DNA of 64,000 nt from Ampullaceana balthica (Eukaryota; Mollusca; Gastropoda; Lymnaeidae): the NCBI GenBank assembly GCA_944989445.1, contig CALYLW010000070.1, forward strand, positions 1,469,852 through 1,533,851, read 5' to 3'. Of this stretch, positions 43,751 through 55,700 are shown piece by piece (position 1 is the stretch's first letter; every line of letters starts with the position of its first letter). The position numbers were made by a program, and so were the translations under genes. The notes under the pieces are model-generated. The model saw nothing but the letters and a program-made list of their open reading frames with translations, searched no databases and was not told the origin of the DNA.

Positions 43751-46700
43751 ATGGAAGATGAATCAGGCTCATCTACTTACACCCTTGTTGCTGAGCTAGA
43801 GGATGAGGATAGCATACATGGAGACAGCAAGACAGACATTGTCATTATGGGGGAAGTGACAGATATATCCCAGCCAACTAGTTCTGGTGAAGAGGAGAGA
43901 ATTCCTGTGTTCAAATCTGAACCCTCTGAGATGAGCAGCATGGAGATGGATCAGTTCACTTCTGTTGAAGAAGTAGAGATGGACGCCATGATGAAAACTG
44001 AGGTTGTTGAGGAAGAGTGTGAGAATTTTGAAGACGGTGACACAGAATCTGGTCAGCAGATAGCCCCACAACAGTTTATTATTCTCACTCGCACAACTGA
44101 TGACAATGCAGGTTAGATCAACTTATAAAATTTATTAAGAATTTCTCGAATAGCTTTATCAGTGAAGAAATCCAAATTTATACATAATTTTCTTAAGAGA
44201 TAACATACCGCATGTTTGTACTGTATATCTCAACAGTATTTGGGATACAAATTAAAAATTAAATATAATAACATTTTTTCCTCAGAATCAATCGAAGGTG
44301 TTCCAGCAAAGTATATTAGAATTGATGGGGCTGATGGTCAAACCTATGTGTTGGCACTCACAGGTATGTGTCACTGAATCTGAGTAGAGAAATGCTTTCT
44401 GTAGTAAAGTGCGATTTTATCGCTGATATCTATCAACTTGACAATGCCATCAGATGAATAAATTTGTTTAATTTGTTTCAGAGGATGTCAGTAGAGTAAT
44501 CGCATCTGAGCAAACAAAGATTTTACCAAGTCAACAACTTCTACCAGTAAAGGTAAGGGATTAAAATAAAAAAAATGTTTTAAGACATAAACAAAGTCAT
44601 AGCCATAACTGGTGTGCTTTTTTTATTTTTAAGGGTCTGCTTTCCTAAATTGAAGTGTTTGTTATCTCTTTTCACAAAGATCTTGCTTAATTTATATCAA
44701 ATATTTCACAATTGTATATGGGAGGATTTATGCTAATTAACTTGCACATTGTGTATAGTCTACTTCTAATATTAAAGTTTAAAAAATCTCTAAAATATTT
44801 GTACATTTATATGTAAAGGGTGCAATATTAAATTAATCATATTATCTTAAAATTTTCTTTGGTTAGCATGCTAAGATTGGTAGGAACAGACCAGCTGGGC
44901 CCTCTGCAAGTGTAGCATCCCCTTCTACAACTACCCCTAAAGTCAAAGCCTCACATAGTGCTAATTCTGATGGCATTAATCAGGCTTGGTTCACAACCAG
45001 GGATGATAAGAATGCTCTCCACAGTGAAGGTTGGTTTGCTTCATTGCAGTTTATGTCACATTCATTTTTCATCAAGAATTATTGTTTATGTCAAGGAAAT
45101 TCATTTATGTTTCTGGTTAATTGTGCAATAAAATATAATCTTCAGGTCACAAATGGAAACAAGGCCAGTGGACTAAGGAAGAAATTGAAATATTAGAGTC
45201 CAACATCAACGATTATTGTAAGGTTAGCATTAAAGAGTTGAAAATCAGGAATAATATGGAGGCATTATTTGTGATAGTTTGTGTAACAGTCTTTCAAATT
45301 TTACTGATTTTGAAAAAAAATCTGTAGGTCTTATAAAATTAAAAATTTTGATTTGTCCAATTCTAGGAGCACAATATCAAAGACCCGGCTGAGGTTATTT
45401 TTGAAATGTCTAAAGATGAAAGGAAAGATTTCTATAGAACTATTGCTCTTGGTATCCAGAGACCACTTTTTTCAGTGTATCGTAGAGTAACAAGAATGTA
45501 TGATCAAAAGAACCACAGGGGAAAATATACCCCTAGTGAAATGAAGGCTTTAAAAGGGTAAGTCTTAAAAAATCTTTTGGGGGAATTATTTTTTACAAAC
45601 ATTGATTTATTAGAGTGTTTCCTACTTGCAATTCATTTTCAATTCATTTTACATGTCAAAGTGCGATGCTCTTATATTTATTTATAGATAACATGGTTTG
45701 AAAATGCCTTTAAAGTGTTAAATAAACATTGTGGTCTTACACAATTTTGGCTTTTTGTTTTAATGGAATGAGATGGAATGAGCTTGAAAAATTCATAATT
45801 ACATATTATAACGTTCCTAGAAAAGTTTGAAATTCATAACATTGTGATCTTATAAAGTAATCATTAGTTTTTTTGTTTTTTTTAAAGTCATCCCGTGGAG
45901 TAAATTATTGTTGTCTTTATGTCTATCTACTCTCTTAAACTATTTATAATTATTTTCCAGAGCTCATCTTTAGTTACATGTATTTTATTTTATTAGATTA
46001 AGAGCAAAACATGGCAATGATTGGGCAGCAATTGGCGTGGCTTTAGGGCGCAGTGCTTCCTCAGTTAAGGACAAATGCAGACTTATGAAAGACAACTGTA
46101 ACTCTGGTAAATTTTATTCGTATTTTACTCCTTCAACCATGACCACTTTATAACACATATTTTGTTTTTGTGTCATTATTTTGTTGCTATTTTTGAGCTT
46201 TGATGTTAATGAGCAGATAGATCGTATGGAATTTTTTCCCAAGTAATTTCAAAGGATTAATAGGACATATCTATGTGCACTGTTAATTCAGGATTTTCTG
46301 GCATTTCTTTTGTGCTCTCCATCCACTCTTCTTTTTGGTATGCCAGGATGCTTGATCCTTTTCATGTTCCTTTCATATGTCAATTTTTTTTTATAAAAGC
46401 TGTCTGTAATGCCTATAGGTTGTCTTTAAATAATAATAATAATAATAAATTGATTATTTATATAGCGCTGTATCCCAGTTGTTAAAGGTCTCATTCGTTG
46501 TTGGATTATTGTTTGCTCTCCGCTACACACAACACTCAAGAGATGACACAAGTCGGTATAACAATGCAATGTTTATTCTGCTATGTACAACTGTACAAAC
46601 TGGCTGTCTTGCCTTGACATCAAATACATCTATATATAACTGGCTGTATGCTCAAGCATGCCCTCGGTCCGACTCGACCATCCTGGGCCCATGCTCAAGT

Positions 46701-49700
46701 CCTCTTCAGATCTACGTAAATACACAAAGCGTTTAAGTCCCCTCGGTCCTAGCCTGACCGCTTCTGGGCGACATTAAACTTCAGCTCTCTGTGTTACTGC
46801 AACCCTGCAACTCCCCGGTCTATCCTGACCGGTCTGCCCGCACAACACTATGCGAACTACACAGCTTTCTGCCACACACCGCACTCGTCTCGACTACTCT
46901 CTTATAAACCCCCCCCAACTGGTCTCAACTGACCCTGGCGTGTCCTCTGGTCATGTCCCTGAAATATCCCGTGTGACCAGAAGCTCACTCAGCCATCACT
47001 AGACATTATTCCCGTGATAGGAGTTCATACCCGTAAAACAACGCCTTGACCCGACTCCAACACTGGCTCACAACAATCTCACAACAATCTCACAACAATC
47101 TCACAACAATCTCACAACAATCATTCGCAGTGATTCTCATACCCTGACATATCCCCCCTCTTCCGTTAGATTCTACTTACGGGTAGAATCTCACAATACA
47201 ACAAAGTCAGGGCATGGAATCACTGCACATTACAATTACAATAATATAATACATAATGAAATAATATCTTTCAAAATAATTTTATACACAACATTGCATG
47301 GAAAACACTAGTATATACAACACAGAGCATAAATCCACTTGGTCGTACCTTTATACGACTTCACTAACCCGCAACTCGTACGTTATCATTATCTTTAATC
47401 TCAAAGAACCAACCTTCGACCTACTACTGGTCATAACACCTCACATATTAGTATCCCACAATTGACCATTTTTACGCTAGATTGTTTTCTATTTACCAAC
47501 TGACTCTACTGGTTCCTCATATAAATTCCTTAAGATATTTATTCCAGGATTACCTCCAGCATGAGATAATGTTATAGGGATAACTACTTATCCAAACTAT
47601 AGACATTTCAGCCTGATTGTATTTAACCCATTACAATCAATTATATAACAATCATGTGCATATAGTAGTCGTAATCAACATAATTCATCATAATACTCAT
47701 AATCATGAACAAAATCATTATCATCATATCTCATATTTCATAAATATATATATATATATAAATAATTACATCTCCTTATAATGAAATTTTGCCCGAGGTC
47801 ACCCGGAGCCAAAAATTATAATAAAAAACATCAGCACGAAAATACAACCATCTCATATTTATTTACAACCATCCTTACGTACTAACTAACATAAGTACAT
47901 AATCGCTATGAAACCTTACAATCATGTTCATATAATAATAATACTGGCCCGAGGTGACCCAGACCTCAATTTCTACCAAAATTAGTCCCCATGAACAAGC
48001 AACTCTACTTGTTTGTCATAAACCTGTCCTGCGAGTCCTTGTCGGTCATGGTTTGATTTCTGCTCATTAATTATGATTACATTACCAGATCTGTCATGAT
48101 CCTACCAGTCTCAGTGGGACATTATATCTGCTTATTGTCGCGATAAAAAATCTGCAATAATGTTATCTTCACCTTTAATGTATTCCACGTTGAAATCGTA
48201 TTCCTGTAACATCAAAGACCACCGGGAAACTCTTGAATTTTCAAATTTAGTCGTGTTCAAATATTTTAACGCTTGGTGGTCACACTGGAGCGTAAATCTT
48301 GCCCCCATTAAATAGTAGGATAATTTCTGAATTCCCCATATTATTGCCAAGCATTCCCTCTCTATTGTTGAGTATCTGGTTTCCCTGTCAACCAGTTTCC
48401 GACTAATATATTTCACCGGGTGGAGCATATTGTCTCTTTTCTGCATCAAACATGCCCCCAATCCCTTCGTTGACGCATCTGTACGAACTATAAAAGGTTC
48501 CTTAATGTCGGGCAGAACCAAAATGGGGTTATTTGTTAAATAGTTTTGGATTGTATCCAATGCTTGTTGGCATTCCTTAGTCCAACATATATTATTAGGT
48601 TTACCTTTCTTTGTAAGGTCCGTCAATGGGGCTGTTATCGTTGAAAAATTAGGTATAAATTTATTGTAATACGCTATTAGGCCAACTAGTCCCCTTACTT
48701 GTTTCTTATTTTTGGGTCGTTTTATTTCCAACACTTTGTTTATATTGTTCATGTCTGGTTTTAAGATGCCTGCTCCAATTCTATGTCCCAGAAATTCGAT
48801 TGATTCTTTACCTATTTCTAACTTAGATGGTTTAATGGTGAATCCTGCCTTTTTCAAAATCTCTAAAACCTCTCGAGTAACTCGTATATGCGACTCCCAG
48901 TCGTCTGTGTATACACAGATATCGTCAAAATAAGTAACTACCTCTTTTACTCCTTTGAATAATTTCTTAACAATTTTATTGAACGTTGCCGGTGCGGTTG
49001 CCAATCCGAATGGCATAAAGTTATATTGATATGCCCCGTCTGGGCCTTGAAAAGCTGTGTATTCTTTGCTTTCCTCCTCAAGAGGTATTTGCCAATATCC
49101 CTTTGTTAAGTCTAGTTTCGTAAAGTATTTGGCTTTATTCATGTGCTCTAGAAGTTTTTCCTGGTTAGGTATAACTTCTGCTACTTTTTTTGTAATTGCG
49201 TTCAATTTCCTATAATCCACGCAAGTCCGAATCGATCCATCTTTTTTCTTAATTAAAACTAAGGGAGAGCAATATGGTGACTGTGTTTCCTCGATTATAC
49301 CTAGTTCTAGCATCATACTAATCTCTTCTTTTAGCCTTTGAACCATATGAATAGGTATTGCGTACGGTTTTACGTTAATGGGCTTAGAGTCTAATAATTC
49401 TATTTTGTGTGTACCCGCCGATGTTTTCCCTGGGATATCTGAAATAATTTCCTTGTACTCATGCACCATGTCGTCAACTTGTCTTTTCTGTGTCTCCGTT
49501 AGTTCCTTATTGATGTCAATGCCTGAATTAACCTTGACGTTGATTAACGGAATTTGCTTAATGTCTTCACTATTTACATCTTCCTCTTCTTCTTCGGCTA
49601 TCACTGTGGCACTGGCACCACTAATTGTCTTTTCATTTTTCTCTGCTGCCGATAAGTTCGCATCTGTGTTATCCATGTTATTTTCGACAAATTTTGTTAA

Positions 49701-52700
49701 TCTGTTGAGGTGATAAACTATACGCTTATGTCCCTTCGCAATCTCTACATTAAATTTCGATAATTTCCTCGTGACGGTGAATGGACCTTCTGAATACAGA
49801 GCGAGTTTATTTCCTTTTTTAGGTTTCAACACGAGCACTTTGTCCCCAATTTGTATATCTTTCTCTCTAGCCCTTTGATCATAATATTGTTTATATTTAT
49901 TTGCCTTTCCTTTCGTGATTGCCTCTGTTTTATATAACCCTGATTTTATTCTGTTTTTGAGGTCGATTATATATTCATATGTGTTTTTACCTTCCTCTGT
50001 CGTATTTTCATTTGTTAGTATTTTCCTTAAAATTGACATTGGTCCTCTCACTTTCCGCCCGAAGAGGAGTTCATAAGGAGACATTGCCGTTGTCTCGTTC
50101 GGAACTTCCCGATATGCAAACAAAATTGCCGGCAAAAATCTATCCCAATTGTTGGGTTCCTCATCTGCCACTTTTCTTAACATGCCCTTTAGGGTGCCAT
50201 TTAATCTTTCCACCATCCCGTTAGACTGTGGGTGGTAAATAGAAGAGTGACTGGATTTTATGTTAAACAATTCACACACCTGTTTGTACATATCGGAGGA
50301 GAACTGGGGCCCGTTATCTGACAAGATCTCTTCCGGGAATCCCATTCTAGAGAATATTGTTAATAGGGCCTCATAAACGTCTTGTGTTGTTATATTTTTT
50401 AGCGCAATAGCCTCAGGCCAACGAGTAGCCATATCTACCAACGTAAGGATATATCTATTCCTATTGTCACTTACTTGTAATGGCCCTACGATATCAATAG
50501 CAACCTTCTGAAATGGTGTTCCGATCACTTCCATTTGACCTAACTCTATGGGTTTTATGCTCCCCGGTGGACGTGCTTTTTGGCAAATAGGGCAAGACTT
50601 AATGAATTTTTTGATATCTATGCTCATACGTGGCCAGAAATACTGAGAAAAAATTCTGTATTTGGTTCTTCTGACTGACATGTGTCCGGCTAATGCTGTT
50701 GTATGAGCCGTTTCTAAGACTAATCGTCGGTATAATTTCGGAATCACCAATTTTTTTTCAACACTGTTATCTATTTTAGAAATAAATATCCTGTACAGTA
50801 TATTATTGTTTATTTCAAACGTTATTATTCCTTGTTTGGTGCTTTCCACCCTCTGACTTTTAGCTTTTTGCCATAGTTTATTTAGTCCACCATCCTTTGC
50901 CTGCTCCTCAGCTAAATTGATGTGTTCAAATATTTTGGGGATTGTACTAATCACCGTTTTCATTTGTGGTCCTCCCCCTTTATTTCGTTTATTCTGGGCC
51001 CTGGTAACTACGTTACCGTGATGGAATGGTGTGTCCTCGTCTGATCTAACATTTCCTAAAATCACATCTGTTACCGGACGGGCCCCCATGTTAAAGGTCT
51101 CATTCGTTGTTGGATTATTGTTTGCTCTCCGCTACACACAACACTCAAGAGATGACACAAGTCGGTATAACAATGCAATGTTTATTCTGCTATGTACAAC
51201 TGTACAAACTGGCTGTCTTGCCTTGACATCAAATACATCTATATATAACTGGCTGTATGCTCAAGCATGCCCTCGGTCCGACTCGACCATCCTGGGCCCA
51301 TGCTCAAGTCCTCTTCAGATCTACGTAAATACACAAAGCGTTTAAGTCCCCTCGGTCCTAGCCTGACCGCTTCTGGGCGACATTAAACTTCAGCTCTCTG
51401 TGTTACTGCAACCCTGCAACTCCCCGGTCTATCCTGACCGGTCTGCCCGCACAACACTATGCGAACTACACAGCTTTCTGCCACACACCGCACTCGTCTC
51501 GACTACTCTCTTATAAACCCCCCCCAACTGGTCTCAACTGACCCTGGCGTGTCCTCTGGTCATGTCCCTGAAATATCCCGTGTGACCAGAAGCTCACTCA
51601 GCCATCACTAGACATTATTCCCGTGATAGGAGTTCATACCCGTAAAACAACGCCTTGACCCGACTCCAACACTGGCTCACAACAATATCACAACAATCTC
51701 ACAACAATCTCACAACAATCTCACAACAATCATTTGCAGTGATTCTCATACCCTGACACCAGTAAGGAACTGGGCTCACAGCGCTTTACATGAAAGAAAT
51801 AACATACTTATAAGTATTAAATTAACTTTCATAACACAACAAACGCACACAATTACAATACATTATACATAAGCTACGTTAATCATTTACAAGAAATGTT
51901 GTTTCATCAATTTTAAAAATAAATTTTGAAAAGATGTGTCTTAAGTGCAGTCTTGAAGGACTTGGTTGTTTGAATACTACGTATGTGTAATGGTAGAGAA
52001 TTCCATTGTTTGGCTGCACAAAAAGAGAACGATTTTTCACCAAACGTTTTGGTGCGTGTCGTAGGAACAGAGAGAACGCGTGTATCTGCAGAAGATCTTA
52101 GCTTGCGAGTGGGTGAGTAGACCGACAAAAGTTCAGTAAGATACGATGGGCATGAGTCCGAAAAGAAATTGTGACAGAGAACGGCCAGTTTGTAATCAAT
52201 ACGGGCTGTATAGGCAGCCAATGAAGTGAGCGAAGAAGTGGAGTAACATGGTCATGTTTTTTTGCCTTGAGCACCAGTCTGGCAGCTGAATTTTGAACTT
52301 TCTGTAGTTTTTCAATGCATTGTTTTGGCACACCTGACAGAAGAGAATTGCAGTAATCCATACGAGCCAGTACAAGAGCACAGACTAGTGTTTTTGTGGC
52401 ACTAACTGTTAAGTAATGACGGATTGAGCTGATCTGACGAATGGCAGTGTAGGCAGAGCGACAGATGTGATTGATGAACTTGTTAATAGACATGTTGTCA
52501 GAAATAATGTAGCCAAGATTCCTAGTCGATGTTGTGAACAGAATATCCGAACTGGCTACGTGAATTGACTTCGGAAGAGACAAAGTACTGCGTGATTTAT
52601 TGTTGCAAAATAGAAGTGCTTCAGTCTTGTCATCATTCAGCTTGAATGATTATTTCTACTGCACACAGAAGTTTACAGAGGCATATTATTTGTAAGAAGC

Positions 52701-55700
52701 ATTCATCTGACATTATCAAATTATGACCACCATTAAAAGAGTAATCTTGGGAGATATTCAAATGGGCTTACTTCTACATTTGTGACCCTGTCTTGTTGGC
52801 CATTGAAGTTGAGCATTTTTTTTAGCTGGTTTGTCATATGGAAATTCATGCTTGGTGTCAATTGTCCTGGAGTTCATAGGCTCAAAGAAGCTTCATTAGC
52901 ATGTACACTTTAATATTTCATTTAAATTTGAGTGCTGATATGTATTCTTGTCCATACATTTTGTCATTTGTTGTACTGGCTCTTGAAATTTGAAGGTTAG
53001 ACTCATTATTTATAGTGCCTTTCACTGTGTAATTTAAAGTTGGACTCAAATGATACTTTTTTAGGGGCTGGCGAGCACAGGATCTGTCTTTTTGTGTTAA
53101 TGGTAAGGCCTAAGTTTGTGCAGACTTTTGGAAAAATGAATAAATAACAGTTTGTTGCTTATGGGCTTTAGAGCTAATGTTTAGAACACACATCGGCTGC
53201 ATACAGGAAGTTGTTGATGATACCTCTTAGAATTTTGGATCAGGCAAAATAGCCTCTTGAGGTTAAATTACTTGTTTAACACCGGATACAAATTTCTATG
53301 TCCCTCTCTGTAGGAATCAGAAAATTCAAGGATTTATACAATCATATTTTTCTCTGGGGATGATTTAAGTATTTCTATTTTATAACTTAATTAATTATTA
53401 GCTATTCCTGAAAGACTTCATAATTTATAATGTGTTTATGGCGATGTAAGCTTTAAAACTAGTTGGGACAGTTTTTTATTATTTATTACAGGCAAGTGGT
53501 ACCCAGAAGAGGAAGAGAGACTTGCTGCTGCTGTTTACAAGCTAACTGGACTTAAGCCAAGTAAGTTGAAAAAGGAAAAAATTTAAGTCAAATAAGATGC
53601 AATATGTTTTTTAATGACAAGATCTCATACAATGTTTTTAATGAATTATTAATATATATATATATTTATTTATAAATAATTTTTCTGCAGGTGAAAGCAT
53701 TACATCAGGTCTATCTTGGGCAAGCGTTGCTGAACACGTGGGCACAAGATCAGAGAAGCAGTGTCGCACAAAATGGTTGAACTATCTCAACTGGAAACAA
53801 CAAGGAGGAGCTGACTGGACTAGGGAGGATGACACTCTACTTATTGACAAGTAATTACTAGTTTTTTTTGGTGCAGTTTTTGTAAACATTTCTTACTGTT
53901 TTTCAGTTTATATTAGTTTCAAAATGCTCCATGATTTAAGCCTTTCTGTATCTTTCTACTTCTTACAAGGCATAAGGTTCTGATTTTGGTTTGCCCTTGG
54001 TATTTATTTCTCAAAATCTGCAATAGCTGGGTGCCGTTCCCTTATATTTTTTGTGGAAAGAGGCTTGATAGAAGTATCTCCTTATAAAGCATTGATTAAT
54101 ACACAGTAAAATATAGTGTTCGGCAATGGACAATTGATGGAATATATGTACAAAAATAGAAATCATATTTAAAACATTTGTTTACACTGTACGGGACAGT
54201 CTGATATTGTAGAGCAGCAGATTTGCTATACTTGTAAAAACCCACTGGTCAAACAAGAGTGAGATTGATTTATGATTGTCCTAGTCCTAACAAGGGAGGT
54301 TGAACCATGGATCAGCTGAATTTGAGGATATCGTGGATCATTAATGTAGTGCCTTTGGTGACTAGGATATTTCAAAAAGTTTATTTGGATCAGTTTTCTG
54401 ATGGTGATTTTCCAACTTAAAACTACTTGCATAGATCAAATACAGGACATGGGTTGCCACCAATGTGGGCAGGTGCCAGACTCAAAACAGCATTGGACAT
54501 GTTTACCCAGTGTCGGGTGTGTACGTGACAGAGTTGGAAACACTCCAGAAGTCTACATCAATAGCCTAATTTATTGTGACACAAAGCAGATGATGCATGC
54601 CTGTAAATTCTTTGCTGTGACCATAAAAGAGCATTAATACACTTTTATCTCACTTAAATTTGAGTAAACTGGTTAAAGGCTAAACTTGACCAAAATGCTG
54701 AAATTTAAAAATAAATAAATATTTTATTGATTGTATTTACCAGGGTATCTAAAATGGAAGTGAACAGTGATTCAGAAATAGACTGGGTGGTACTAGCACA
54801 AGACTGGGCTAGGTAAGTTGGCTTCAATTTTACACTCCATTCTTTAAACAAGTTATCAAAAAGAATTTTTGTTTTGTTTTGTTGATGGTTTTTGACATTA
54901 GGAACTATTTTAATTTTTATTTAGTTTGTTTTCTATTTAATGGTAAGTTTATGTTCAAGATATATTTGACACATTTTCAGTGTGAGATCACCCCAGTGGC
55001 TGCGTGGCAAATGGTGGGCCTTGAAAAGGCATATTGCAGATTATAATAAACTTAGCTATCCAGGTAGGCTTGACATTGTTTCCAATTTCATTTCAGGAAA
55101 TATTTTTTTTCTCCATAAATATGCGAGGCCTCATCAAGATTGAGCCAGAGCTTAAGTGGTTGTAAACTTTTTTTTGTGTGTAATTAGTTAAAAATCTTTC
55201 ATGTTACAAGTCAGAAAATGTATTTATATATCAAGGTATGATGTTTTAAAATATTCATACAGTCTTTAGCACCTTACTAAGGCCATGCTCCTTTTTTTCT
55301 TCTTCTTCTTCGTTCTCAAAATCTTTTGATAGAGGATTTAGACAGCAAGTCCTATATTTGTGATGAACTGCCCTGTGACTGTCAGTTGGTCCAGTCTACA
55401 ATAGAGTTTGTCATCGAGGGTAGCTTCCTGGGGCCATATGTCTGTCCGGGTATGGTGGTACAGAGGGCAGTTTTGGAGAACATGTTCCGCAGCTGTCCCG
55501 CAGGAGCACATTTCAGTTGCTCCAATTCGAAGTTTGCTGAACATGTGTTGCCTAAGTTTGTTGTAGCCCGTCCTTAGCCTGAAAATGATGTTTTGTGATT
55601 GGCGGGGGAGTTTAAAGTATCCATCACTTTTTTGGGTGGTTTTCTTTGAGCTTTCAGATTTACTTCTTTTGAGTATTGCCTTGATTTCTTCATGGTGTAG

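Larger units (their letters stand above)
46480..51758 (-). mobile_element. Gmr1-like Ty3/gypsy element, gag-less, very young
   Basis: Two 670-bp LTRs (46480-47149 and 51089-51758) start TGTTAAAG and end CTGACA. They are flanked by the 5-bp duplication CCAGT at 46475-46479 and 51759-51763. I see only two base differences between the LTRs. On the minus strand the primer-binding site TGGGGGCCCGTCCGGTAA (51088-51071) matches a tRNA-Pro site in 14 of its first 15 bases. A polypurine tract, GAGGGGGGATA, lies at 47160-47150. The single frame has integrase before reverse transcriptase, the reverse of usual Ty3/gypsy order and the diagnostic of Gmr1-like elements. gag and protease are deleted between the primer-binding site and the linker. 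It lies antisense in DMTF1 intron 7, inside an L2 copy. Confidence 0.92.

Noticed and set aside
43751..46106. Generic MYB or Myb/SANT transposon-derived gene instead of DMTF1
   Set aside because: The EMSKDERKDFYRTIA, GRSASSVKDKCRLMKD and TRSEKQCRTKWLNYLNWKQ blocks and the full multi-exon structure are specific to DMTF1.
46479..46736. 85-codon plus-strand frame, repeated at 51031-51345
   Set aside because: Identical because it lies in the LTR; antisense to the element and without any domain. A regulatory RNA rather than a protein cannot be excluded, but there is no support.
49378..50224. Plus-strand frames within the LTR element
   Set aside because: Antisense shadows of the Pol frame.
46480..51758. 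Endogenous retrovirus with envelope
   Set aside because: About 980 bp between Pol and the 3' LTR have no open frame, and gag is absent too; the Pol order is that of Gmr1-like retrotransposons.
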